Source of the DNA: Burkholderiaceae bacterium
GTDB taxonomy: Bacteria; Pseudomonadota; Gammaproteobacteria; Burkholderiales; Burkholderiaceae_C
Assembly: GCA_031276435.1 (NCBI GenBank)
Contig: JAISNB010000093.1
Location: forward strand, 1 to 10,392
DNA length: 10,392 bases
Direction: 5' to 3'
How positions within the stretch are numbered: the first letter of the stretch is position 1; each line of letters begins with the position of its first letter. The notes under the pieces are model-generated. The model was not told where the DNA came from, searched no databases, and saw only the letters and a list, made by a program, of their open reading frames with translations. This document shows positions 1 through 6,516 of this stretch, in pieces. The position numbers and the translations under genes are program-made.

Positions 1-10
1 AGAGGGGTGT

Positions 11-97
11 TCTCCCCAAGGGGACGAGGGTAAAAACACAAATACGCCGCACCAGAAAATCCCTCTCCCCCGAAGAGGGTAAAAAGTATAAATGGCG
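11..97. repeat. Two imperfect direct repeats in intergenic DNA
   Basis: Two copies about 50 bases apart share the pattern TCTCCCC, a few bases, GAGGGTAAAAA, then an AT-rich A-x-AAAT block (roughly 11-47 and 64-97). A third, weaker echo (CCC, AAAA, GGGG) lies near 121-133. Each unit contains C-runs facing G-runs and so can fold. They resemble degraded short palindromic intergenic repeats, but I cannot name a family. No coding sequence is visible in 1-167. Confidence 0.45.
61..79 (-). terminator. Probable intrinsic terminator of the ompR-envZ operon
   Basis: CCCTCT (61-66) pairs with AGAGGG (74-79) around a 7-base loop. Read on the minus strand the stem is followed by ATTTTC, a short T-tract. 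It lies about 90 bases beyond the stop codon of the histidine kinase gene and points the right way. The T-run is weak, and the stem overlaps the repeat unit described here, so it may simply be part of that repeat. Confidence 0.45.
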
Positions 98-167
98 CAG
101 CGCTTTGCGTGGAAGAGCCTTTCCCAAAAGGGGTACGTGCAATATTTTCCAGAGGCTTTGGGTATTA

Positions 168-1661
168 TTACCAGCGTTTTTTCCTGCTGGCCGCCTCGGC
201 TGTGGGTGGCGCGGCGCGCTGCAAGGTGATGGCAATGAGCAGTCCGCCCGCGGGCGCGTTGCTGATTTGAAGGGTGCCGCGCATGTGGCGCACCATGCGG
301 GTGACGATGCTCAGGCCCAGGCCGGTTCCGGTGGCGGCGGTGCGGGCGGCGTCGCCCCGGTAGAACGGGCGGGCGAGCAGGGGCAGGTTGGCTTCGGGCA
401 CGCCTGTGCCTTCGTCGCGCAGGCGCAGGGTGACCCAGTCGCTTGTGGCGGTGGCGACGATGCGCACGCGCGCGGTGTCGGCTCCGGGGGTTTTTCCGTA
501 GCGGCGGGCGTTTTCCAGCAGGTTGGAGAGCACGCGCGAGAGTTCCACTTTGTCGGCCATGACGTACAGGTTGCCGGGTATGGTGATTTGCAGGTCCATG
601 TCGCCCTGGTCGGCAAAGGGCAGTGCGCTGGCGCGCACCAGCGGGGCCAGTTCCATGGCCTGGAGCACGGCTTGGCCAGGGCGCGCGTAGTCCAGGAATT
701 TGTTGATGATGCCGTCCACTTGCGTGATGTCGGCGGCCATGAGGTTGCGCGCTTCGGCGTCGGGCACGCTCAGTTCGGTTTCAAGGCGCAGGCGCGCCAG
801 CGGCGTGCGCAAATCGTGCGATATGCCAGCCAGCATTTCGGCGCGTTCCTGTTCTATTTTGGAGAGCTGCTCGGCCATGCGGTTGAAGCCGTTGTTGACT
901 TCGCGGATTTCGGTGGAGAGGACGTTTTCGTCCAGGCGGCTTTGCTCGAAGTTGCCTTCGCGTACGCGCGCGGCGGCCAGCGACAGTTGCTTGAGCGGCT
1001 GGTTGATCAGGCGCGCCAGCAGGGCGGCGCCGACCAGCGAGGCCACGCCCAGTGTTACCAGCCACAGCAGCCACGCGCCGCCGCCCAGAAAGGCGCTGAT
1101 GCGCGAGTTTTCCATGCGCAGCCAGAAGTAGTCCTGCTCGATGGAAAAGCCAACCCACAGGCCTGGCTCGTCGTCCACCTGCCGCGCCACCACGGTGCCG
1201 GGGCCAAGCCGTTTTTCCAGTTCGCTGCTCAGGCGCCGCTCGAACAAGGTGTTGGCGTAGGGGATGTAGCGGTTGTCCGGCTCGCGCGGGATGATGCGCA
1301 CTTTTTCGTTTTCGGCCAGGGTTTTGATGAGCGATACGCGGGCGATGGCGTCCGAGTGGATCAGCCCTGTGCGCGTGAGGTTGACCAGCGAGGCGATTTG
1401 CTGCGCGTATTCGGTCACGCGCGGCTCGTAGGCGAGCATGCGAAACAGTTGCAGCCAGGCCAGTGAAACGCATACCAGCAGGCTGACCAGCAGCACAAAG
1501 GTGCGCCAGAACAGGCTCATGCTCAAGCGCCGCTGCCACCGTCGCCGCCGATGGCGCGATGCGGGCAGCTCCAGCGGCGCGCGCATGGAGTCGGGTACGG
1601 CAGCGGCGTCGGCCAGGCGCGCGGCGTCGTCGGCAAAGGGGTCGGCGGCGGGCATGTTCAT
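168..1661 (-). CDS. envZ: EnvZ-like membrane sensor histidine kinase
   Basis: Inner-membrane sensor kinase that autophosphorylates on a histidine and passes the phosphate to the OmpR-like regulator encoded just upstream. Visible order over 497 residues: an arginine-rich cytoplasmic start, TM1 about 52-74, a periplasmic sensor region about 75-190, TM2 about 191-215, HAMP about 216-268, the HisKA H-box with ISHDLRTPLARLR (phospho-acceptor H282), the N-box LLENARR (N384), the G1 box DEGTG (416-420) and the G2 box GTGLGL (445-450). All catalytic boxes are intact. The roughly 47 residues before TM1 are longer than in typical EnvZ, and no strong ribosome site precedes the first ATG. Met48 (base 1520) is an alternative start, although its ribosome site is no better. 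The 53-base gap after ompR and the shared strand indicate one operon. The kinase class is certain; the EnvZ name rests on the OmpR partner and domain order. Confidence 0.85.
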   Translation of the reverse strand: MNMPAADPFADDAARLADAAAVPDSMRAPLELPASRHRRRRWQRRLSMSLFWRTFVLLVSLLVCVSLAWLQLFRMLAYEPRVTEYAQQIASLVNLTRTGLIHSDAIARVSLIKTLAENEKVRIIPREPDNRYIPYANTLFERRLSSELEKRLGPGTVVARQVDDEPGLWVGFSIEQDYFWLRMENSRISAFLGGGAWLLWLVTLGVASLVGAALLARLINQPLKQLSLAAARVREGNFEQSRLDENVLSTEIREVNNGFNRMAEQLSKIEQERAEMLAGISHDLRTPLARLRLETELSVPDAEARNLMAADITQVDGIINKFLDYARPGQAVLQAMELAPLVRASALPFADQGDMDLQITIPGNLYVMADKVELSRVLSNLLENARRYGKTPGADTARVRIVATATSDWVTLRLRDEGTGVPEANLPLLARPFYRGDAARTAATGTGLGLSIVTRMVRHMRGTLQISNAPAGGLLIAITLQRAAPPTAEAASRKKRW

Positions 1662-1714
1662 GGTGCGGCGTTTTTACCGCAAGGGGCGGCGCGCTGGCGC
1701 TGGCGTGGCCCGCA

Positions 1715-2446
1715 TCAGCTTGCGCCGTCGGGCACGAACACGTAGCCCACGCCCCAAACGGTCTGGATGTAGCGCGGGCTGGCGGCGTCTGGCTCGATCA
1801 GTTTGCGCAGGCGCGAGACTTGCACGTCAAGGCTGCGGTCAAACGGCTCAAGCGTGCGGCCACGCGCCAGTTGGGCGAGTTTTTCGCGCGACAGCGGCAG
1901 GCGCGGATTGCGCACCAGCGCCTTGAGCATGGCGAATTCGCCGGTGGTCAGTGGCACTTCGGCGCCGTCCTTGCGCAGGATGCGCGCCGAGAGGTTGAAC
2001 ACGAAAGGCCCGAAGTGCACTTGCTCGGCCTCGGACGATGGCGCGCCCGGCGCTTCGGCGGGCGGGCGCCGCCGCAGCACGGCGTGCACGCGCGCCAGCA
2101 GCTCGCGCGGGTTGAACGGTTTGCCAAGGTAGTCGTCGGCGCCCACTTCAAGGCCGACGATGCGGTCGACGTCCTCGCCCTTGGCCGTCAGCATGATGAT
2201 GGGGGTGCTGTCGCCGCTGGCGCGCAGCCGCCGGCAGATGGACAGGCCGTCCTCGCCGGGCAGCATCAGATCGAGCACGAGCAGGTCTATGGTCTCGCGC
2301 AGCATGATGCGCGTCAGCGCCCGGGCGTCTTCGGCCACGTTGACCTCAAAGCCTTCCTGCGCCAGATAGCGGCGCAGCAGATCGCGGATGCGGGCATCGT
2401 CATCCACAACGACAATCCTGCTCGGTTTGTGGCTGTTCGCGTGCAT
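1715..2446 (-). CDS. ompR: OmpR-family response regulator
   Basis: DNA-binding response regulator of 243 residues, partner of the adjacent kinase. The receiver domain (about 10-125) shows the acidic pocket D15/D16, phospho-acceptor D59 in LLVLDLMLPGEDG, T87 and K109 in GKPF. A proline/alanine linker (about 127-142) leads to a winged-helix domain (about 143-240) ending TVWGVGYVFVPDG, which closely resembles the OmpR C-terminus. I chose the ATG at 2446 because AAGGAAGG lies just upstream of it. A TTG start nine codons earlier (2473) is possible but has no ribosome site, and the extra residues add nothing to the fold. It is first in the two-gene operon with the kinase. The region upstream (2447-2564) would carry the promoter, but I could not identify convincing -35/-10 boxes. 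Confidence 0.92.
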   Translation of the reverse strand: MHANSHKPSRIVVVDDDARIRDLLRRYLAQEGFEVNVAEDARALTRIMLRETIDLLVLDLMLPGEDGLSICRRLRASGDSTPIIMLTAKGEDVDRIVGLEVGADDYLGKPFNPRELLARVHAVLRRRPPAEAPGAPSSEAEQVHFGPFVFNLSARILRKDGAEVPLTTGEFAMLKALVRNPRLPLSREKLAQLARGRTLEPFDRSLDVQVSRLRKLIEPDAASPRYIQTVWGVGYVFVPDGAS

Positions 2447-2564
2447 GGCCTTCCTTGTTGGTTGCTGTGTCAAAGTGTTTGTTACAAAAACACGGCGGGA
2501 GTTCTGATGAAATGCGGGCGTTTTGTGCCGTGTTCAGCACAGAAAACGGCGGTTTCAGCGTGTT

Positions 2565-2747
2565 TTATTGTGACATGGCGCGGCTTGGGCGGCGGCAGTG
2601 GTGCATGCGGGATGCTCGGCGCCGCGCTGCTTGGCCGTGCCGCGCCAGAAACGCTTCCGGGCTGATGGCCGGAACGGGTGAGGCGGAAAAATCCTTGCCG
2701 TTGCGGGTCACGATGCAGTTTGCCTGACAGGCCAGGCCAGCCAGGCT
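2565..2747 (-). pseudogene. C-terminal remnant of a PIN-domain (VapC-like) toxin
   Basis: Read on the minus strand, this frame contains CIVTRNGKDFSASPVPAI and then SPEAFLA. This matches the conserved end of PIN-domain ribonuclease toxins, recalled as IVTRN-x-x-DF followed by SP-x-P and P-x-x-FL. Only this tail remains. The N-terminal two-thirds, with the first acidic active-site residues, is absent. No start codon or ribosome site is visible, and the frame begins directly after the stop codon that ends the ParE-like remnant. The tail continues to a TAA at 2565, probably past the natural end. It is therefore a gene fragment, presumably left by a deletion that joined two toxin loci. The family assignment comes from pattern recognition of about 25 residues. 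Confidence 0.6.
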
Positions 2748-2886
2748 TCATGCTTGCCGCCGCACTGGCAGGGCGTCAATGTCGGCAAACAGGCTGTCCA
2801 GAAAATAGTCGCCGATTCCTGCTTGCTGGCGCTCGTAGAAATGCCGTCCGCGGAACGGCAAGGCTCAGGATGCGGATTTGCCTTAT
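2748..2886 (-). pseudogene. Broken RelE/ParE-family toxin gene
   Basis: Immediately after the antitoxin gene, one minus-strand frame reads RQIRILSLAV (2883-2854). A second frame then reads GRHFYERQQAGIGDYF and LDSLFADIDAL (2849-2769), ending at TGA 2750-2748. Together they match the first half of RelE/ParE toxins partnered with CHP02574 antitoxins: a short first strand, then D-G-x-x-FYE and a G-x-GD-x-F-x-x-SL-x-x-DI helix. Three lesions are visible. The start position overlapping the antitoxin stop is now ATAA where an ATGA overlap would be expected. There is a frameshift near 2850, with a few residues missing. The second half, which holds the RNA-binding or catalytic strands, is gone, apart from a possible GGKHEAW scrap in another frame. 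The gene cannot encode a working toxin. Confidence 0.75.
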
Positions 2887-3128
2887 CCGCCACGCAGTTG
2901 CCGCTTGGCCTGGGGCCAGTCCACGAACACCGCTTGCCCAGCGGCATGGGCTTGCGCCGCGGTATCCAGCGCAGCGCCATGCCAGTCGGGCGGGGCGAGT
3001 TCTTTCGCGTTGGCGGAAAGATCGTCCCAGAGCATTTCCATCAGTTTCAGCTTGTCCGCGCGGGACAGGGTTTTGTCAAGCGTAAGCATGGGTTCGTCGG
3101 CCTTTGCGGGCGCATGGGGTAGTTTCAT
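2883..3128 (-). CDS. Antitoxin of the CHP02574 addiction-module family, without an intact toxin
   Basis: Small protein of 81 residues from the ATG at 3128, or 68 from the ATG at 3089. It has the family pattern: a helix with LSRADKLKLMEMLWDDLS (about 21-38), then PPDWHGAALD, and a C-terminal segment ending VDWPQAKRQLR. In this family the protein neutralises a RelE/ParE toxin encoded directly downstream and usually represses its own promoter. Here the downstream toxin is a broken remnant that overlaps the last four bases. The start is uncertain. The 3128 ATG has AAGG about 13 bases upstream, whereas the 3089 ATG has no clear site. The reading frame is undamaged although its toxin is dead, so it may persist as an orphan that protects against related toxins, or the decay may be recent. 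Confidence 0.8.
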   Translation of the reverse strand: MKLPHAPAKADEPMLTLDKTLSRADKLKLMEMLWDDLSANAKELAPPDWHGAALDTAAQAHAAGQAVFVDWPQAKRQLRGG

Positions 3129-3148
3129 GGCTTGCGCGCAACCTTGCC

Positions 3149-3166
3149 ACCACCGGCCCGGGTGGT
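3149..3166. promoter_or_regulatory. Inverted repeat upstream of the antitoxin gene, possible operator
   Basis: ACCACC and GGTGGT form a perfect 6-base inverted repeat around GGCCCG. It sits about 21-38 bases before the antitoxin ATG at 3128. Antitoxins of ParE-type modules commonly bind palindromes in their own promoter, so this is a reasonable operator candidate. It could equally be a leader hairpin or chance in GC-rich DNA. Confidence 0.35.
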
Positions 3167-3231
3167 AAACCATGCAGAAACCCGCTTTGTGCGTTTTTGC
3201 TGGAAGATTTTTGCGCGCGCGTCTTGCGTGT

Positions 3232-3253
3232 CCCGCAGCAAGGCGCATGCGGG
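3232..3253 (-). terminator. Inverted repeat after the ABC operon, weak terminator candidate
   Basis: CCCGCA (3232-3237) and TGCGGG (3248-3253) form a 6-base stem with a 10-base loop. It starts five bases beyond the stop codon of the ABC ATPase gene on the minus strand. No T-tract follows directly, so efficient intrinsic termination is doubtful. It may instead block 3' exonucleases at the end of the operon mRNA. Confidence 0.3.
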
Positions 3254-3257
3254 CCAC

Positions 3258-4049
3258 CTACCAGCTTTGCCCAAGGCCCATGCAATTGAGGATTTCGCGG
3301 CGCAGGTTGGCAAGCGCGGCGTCGCCGCGATGGCGCGGATGGGGGCGGTCGACCTTGAATTCGGCAATGATGCGCGCCGGGCGCGGGCTGAAGATGACCA
3401 CCCGCTGGGCGAGGAACAGGGCTTCTTCCACATCGTGCGTGACGAGCAGTGCCGAGAACCCGTTCTTGCGCCAGAGCGCAACCAGTTCGCCCTGCATTTC
3501 CAGCCGGGTGAGCGAATCGAGTTTGCCCAAAGGCTCGTCCAGAATCAGCAGCTTCGGGTTGTTGACCAGGGCGCGCGCCAGCGCCGCGCGCTGCGCCATG
3601 CCGCCAGAGAGTTGATGCGGCCAGGCGCTCGCAAAGTCCTGCAAGCCGACTTTTTTCAGGGCGGCTTCTATGCGCGCGCGCTCTTGTTTGAGAATGCCCT
3701 GCGCTTGCAGCCCCAGCGCCACGTTGTCGCGCACGGTGCGCCAGGGAAACAGCGTGGGGTCCTGGAACACCACGATGCGCGAGGGGTCGGGTTTGGTGAT
3801 GGCCTGGCCGTCTTGCGCCAGTGTGCCCTCTGTCGCTGGCTCCAGCCCCGCCACCAGCCGCAGCAGGGTCGATTTGCCGCAGCCGCTGGGGCCGAGCAGG
3901 GCAACAAATTCGCCCGGTGCGATGTCCAGACTCACGTCATCGAGCACCTGCAACGCGCCGGAAGGCGTGTCAAACCAGTGGCTGAGTCGCTCGACGCGGA
4001 TGTGCGATGCCGCCGCGCTTTCGGGTTCCAGAACTTCGGCCTCTACCAT
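3258..4049 (-). CDS. ABC importer ATP-binding protein, nitrate/sulfonate/taurine type
   Basis: ATPase subunit (263 residues) that powers the permease encoded directly upstream. All motifs are present: Walker A GPSGCGKST (53-61), a Q-loop VFQDPTLFPW (Q96), the signature LSGGMAQR (147-154), Walker B LLILDE followed by the D-loop (about 167-178), and the switch histidine in VTHD (H205). VFQDPTLFPWRTVRDNV is typical of the SsuB/TauB/NrtD group. The start is the ATG at 4049, seven bases inside the permease gene (ATGGTAG overlap), which implies translational coupling. The reading frame stays open far upstream through the permease in the wrong frame; that extension is not protein. It is the last gene of the three-gene operon. 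The substrate cannot be inferred from this subunit. Confidence 0.93.
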   Translation of the reverse strand: MVEAEVLEPESAAASHIRVERLSHWFDTPSGALQVLDDVSLDIAPGEFVALLGPSGCGKSTLLRLVAGLEPATEGTLAQDGQAITKPDPSRIVVFQDPTLFPWRTVRDNVALGLQAQGILKQERARIEAALKKVGLQDFASAWPHQLSGGMAQRAALARALVNNPKLLILDEPLGKLDSLTRLEMQGELVALWRKNGFSALLVTHDVEEALFLAQRVVIFSPRPARIIAEFKVDRPHPRHRGDAALANLRREILNCMGLGQSW

Positions 4050-5113
4050 TTGACCGTTCCCTTTTGCCAGATGAGCACGCGGTCGCGCACGATGAACAAC
4101 AGCGAGATGAGGCTGGAGAAGATGATGGTCATCACCAGCAGTCCGGCGTACATGTTGACGTAGGCGGCGTAGCCTTGCGCCCAGGTGAGGTACCAGCCCA
4201 GTCCGGATTTGACGCCCATCATCTCGGCGACGACCAGCACCGCGAAAGACGCGCCCAAGCCCATGAACAGCCCGACAAAAACCTGTGGCAAGGCGGCGGG
4301 AATGGCGACGCGGAAGATCAGGAACCATTCCGAAGCGCCCATGGTGCGCGCCACGTCGTAATAGGCCTTGTTGACACCGGCCACGCCCGACCACGAAAGA
4401 ATGGCGACCGGAAAGCCCGTTGCCAGCGCAATCAGGAAGACCGAGGCGGCATGGCTGGACGGAAAGAAAAAGAAAGCGATGGGCAACAGCGCCGTCGATG
4501 GCAAAGGCCCCAGAAAGCGCAACACCGGATGCACCCAGTAATTGATGGCGCGCGACCAGCCGATGGCCACGCCAATGACAAAGCCGACGATGGTGCCCCA
4601 GAGCACACCTTCGAGCAGCAGCTTGACCGAGTTGTAGGCGCTGTCGGCCAGGCGCGCGTAATCGTCCCGGTAGGCTTCGATCAGGCTCGATGGTGGCGCG
4701 AAAAAGGGCGGGGCGAGCACGCCGGTTTTGGCGGTGAGGATTTCCCACAGGCTCAGCAGCAGGGCCAGCACGGTCAGCCAGGGCGCAATCTGGCGAAAGT
4801 GCGCGGCTACGCGCCCGATGGCGCGCGGCAGCGCGTTGGCGGAGAAACTGGCCGCCAGCGTGAGCAGCGCCCAAAGGGCGCAAAAGGCGAGTGCCGCCAC
4901 GCCAAACTCCCGCGTGCAAGGCCATTGCTCGGCAAAGCCCGCAGGTTTGTCTGGCCACGCGAGCGTGACTGCGCCCAGCAGGCCCCAGGCGGCAACGGGC
5001 AACAAGCCCGAGGCGTAAAAAGCCACCCCGCGCAAACGCCAGAGGGCCAAATCGCCGCTGCGCGCGGGGCTTGGCGCGGCTGCTGCTGCTGCGGTGTTGG
5101 AAGGGTGTGTCAT
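4043..5113 (-). CDS. ABC importer permease (SsuC/TauC/NrtB type) with extra N-terminal membrane segments
   Basis: Inner-membrane channel subunit of 356 residues. The C-terminal two-thirds (about 109-345) is a normal BPD_transp_1 permease, with segments near 109-126, 164-186, 196-217, 223-242, 272-298 and 322-342. The ATPase-coupling loop is ARTMGASEWFLIFRV (255-269), containing the family's G after A-R-x-M, followed by IPAALP. Relatives are usually about 250-280 residues. This one carries about 100 extra residues in front, with an alanine-rich start and two additional hydrophobic segments (about 31-53 and 70-90). The start ATG at 5113 has no clear ribosome site. It lies 102 bases after the binding-protein gene, across a stem-loop, and overlaps the ATPase gene downstream. 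Only one permease gene is present, so the channel is presumably a homodimer. Confidence 0.9.
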   Translation of the reverse strand: MTHPSNTAAAAAAPSPARSGDLALWRLRGVAFYASGLLPVAAWGLLGAVTLAWPDKPAGFAEQWPCTREFGVAALAFCALWALLTLAASFSANALPRAIGRVAAHFRQIAPWLTVLALLLSLWEILTAKTGVLAPPFFAPPSSLIEAYRDDYARLADSAYNSVKLLLEGVLWGTIVGFVIGVAIGWSRAINYWVHPVLRFLGPLPSTALLPIAFFFFPSSHAASVFLIALATGFPVAILSWSGVAGVNKAYYDVARTMGASEWFLIFRVAIPAALPQVFVGLFMGLGASFAVLVVAEMMGVKSGLGWYLTWAQGYAAYVNMYAGLLVMTIIFSSLISLLFIVRDRVLIWQKGTVKW

Positions 5114-5183
5114 GTGTGAAACCCAAGGCTCCGGTTGAGGGTTTTGCTGGCAATGAATGCCGTCGGTTGAGAGGGCTGGGCAG

Positions 5184-5203
5184 GGTGGGGCGCGTGCCCC
5201 GCC
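5184..5203 (-). other. Intercistronic stem-loop between binding protein and permease genes
   Basis: GGGGC (5187-5191) and GCCCC (5196-5200) pair around GCGT, extended outward by a G-T wobble and two G-C pairs. It lies just after the stop codon of the binding-protein gene (5216). No T-tract follows. In ABC importers such stems often protect the upstream binding-protein mRNA or cause partial termination, giving more binding protein than membrane subunits. That role is inferred here. Confidence 0.5.
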
Positions 5204-5215
5204 GCTGCCGCGCGC

Positions 5216-6295
5216 TTACAGCACCTTGGTGAAAACGTGGTCGGCGAATTTTTTGGGATCGGTGCCGGATTTGAGGACGCCCAGTTCCTTGAAGTCCTGG
5301 GCGTAGTAGGCGATCTCGTCGCGCAGGTCTGTGCCGACCGGGTGATGGTGCAAGGTGAGCGTCTTGTAGAGGCTCTTCAGGTCTTCGAGCGGCAGGTTCG
5401 TGGTGTATTTGAGGAAAATTTTCGCGCTCTCGTCGATGTTGCCGCTGGCCCACTCGTAGGCTTCGACCAGCGAACGGGCCAGCGCGCTGGCCTCTGCGCG
5501 ATGCTCACGCACCAGTTTGCCGCCCACGCCGACCACGCAGCAAACCTTGTCGTGATACTGGCCGCTGGCGTTGGAGGCCAGTTCCACAAAGCCGCCCTGG
5601 GTGTCGCGCTCGATCGTGAAGGCGATGGGATCGGTTTCTGCCACGGCGTGGATTTCTCCCTTTTGGGCCGCCAGCCCCAGCAGGTCGCGCGGATAGACTC
5701 TCCAGGTGATTTCCCGCTCCGGGTCGATGCCGTTCTTCTTCAAATAAACGCTGAAGAAATGCCGCGCGGGCGCGTCCATGCCCTGTACGCCAATGGTCTT
5801 TCCCTTCAGGTCGGCGAGCTTGGCAATTTGGGCGGGCTTGTAGCCGATGAGCCGCATGCAACCGCCGTGCAGACCGGCGATGATCTTCACGTCGAAGCCC
5901 GATTCCAGCGGCTTGAGCCAGCGGTGGATCATGCCGACTGCCGCGTCCGCCTTGCCGGTGGCGATCGATTCCAGAAGCTGGTCGGTGGAGCCAGCGTAGT
6001 TGATGAGCGAGACGTCCAGGCCATGCTTGGCGAAGATGCCGGTCTCTTTGGCGACGGCCACGGGCGTGAGGCAAAAGGAAGTCTGGTTCCAGGCAAACTG
6101 CAAGGGCACGAGCGCCTTGGCGGGCGCAGCCGCCTGCTGCGCCCGGGCGCTGCCGCCCAGCGCGAACAAGGGTGTGGCCGCCAGCGCTGACGAACCCGCC
6201 GCGCGCAACAGGGCGCGCCTTGAGGGATCGGCGCAACAAGGCGCGGCTGGCAAAACGGCCACGGGCGCGGCCAGCTTGCTGCTGAAATCAGACAT
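5216..6295 (-). CDS. Tat-exported substrate-binding protein of an ABC importer (NMT1/SsuA-like)
   Basis: Periplasmic solute-binding protein of 359 residues. The N-terminus has a twin-arginine signal: SRRALLRAAG (25-34), a hydrophobic stretch to about 47, and a probable cut after A52 in SARA-QQ. A long polar stretch precedes the two arginines. The mature part has the periplasmic-binding type II pattern of nitrate/sulfonate/taurine and THI5-like proteins: FAWNQTSFCLTPVAVAKETGIFAKHGL (with FCLTPVAVA at 74-82), then LKGKTIGVQGMDAPARHFF (163-181). Two adjacent cysteines (252-253) and C146 are distinctive. I cannot assign the ligand: sulfonates, nitrate, thiamine precursors and aromatic acids are all known in this superfamily. 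The start at 6295 is well supported by GAGGAG six bases upstream; the frame is open further upstream but without a start of similar quality. It is the first gene of the operon. Confidence 0.92.
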   Translation of the reverse strand: MSDFSSKLAAPVAVLPAAPCCADPSRRALLRAAGSSALAATPLFALGGSARAQQAAAPAKALVPLQFAWNQTSFCLTPVAVAKETGIFAKHGLDVSLINYAGSTDQLLESIATGKADAAVGMIHRWLKPLESGFDVKIIAGLHGGCMRLIGYKPAQIAKLADLKGKTIGVQGMDAPARHFFSVYLKKNGIDPEREITWRVYPRDLLGLAAQKGEIHAVAETDPIAFTIERDTQGGFVELASNASGQYHDKVCCVVGVGGKLVREHRAEASALARSLVEAYEWASGNIDESAKIFLKYTTNLPLEDLKSLYKTLTLHHHPVGTDLRDEIAYYAQDFKELGVLKSGTDPKKFADHVFTKVL

Positions 6296-6375
6296 GGTTT
6301 TCTCCTCAGGAAAAACAGGGGTGGGGTAGGGCGAGCGCGCCGCGCCCACAAAGGGCCACGCGGCACTGGTTGGGC

Positions 6376-6403
6376 AGTGTAGAAAGCCGCGCGCAATTTG
6401 CAA
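6376..6403 (-). promoter_or_regulatory. Candidate sigma-70 promoter for the ABC operon
   Basis: Reading the minus strand, TTGCAA (6403-6398) and TACACT (6381-6376) match four of six consensus positions each, with a 16-base spacer. This would start transcription about 75 bases before the binding-protein ATG. The area is locally AT-richer. No riboswitch-like structure, including the TPP type, was recognised in this leader. Confidence 0.4.
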
Positions 6404-6516
6404 AAGAAAAAGAATCCATATCCATATAGCTGCCGCTGCTGTTGCCGCCAAGCGGGCGCTCGCGTGCGGGTAGGGGCGCCCTTGAGGCCGTGTCAGAATG
6501 CCTCTTTTATCGAAAG

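Noticed and set aside
105..1466. Plus-strand open frame of 453 codons opposite the histidine kinase
   Set aside because: It is rich in G, A, Q and H with no domain, typical of an antisense frame to GC-rich coding DNA. The minus-strand kinase has all catalytic motifs.
2466..2486. TGTGTCA and TGTTACA just upstream of the ompR start, considered as OmpR autoregulatory boxes
   Set aside because: The spacing of 14 bases and the weak match do not fit known OmpR half-site arrangement well enough.
4007..5119. Plus-strand 370-codon frame opposite the permease
   Set aside because: Low-complexity composition and no recognisable fold; shadow of the permease gene.
3258..5453. Single 731-codon minus-strand frame suggesting a giant fusion
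   Set aside because: Only the last 263 codons (from 4049) are protein-like. The rest is the wrong frame of the permease and of spacer DNA.
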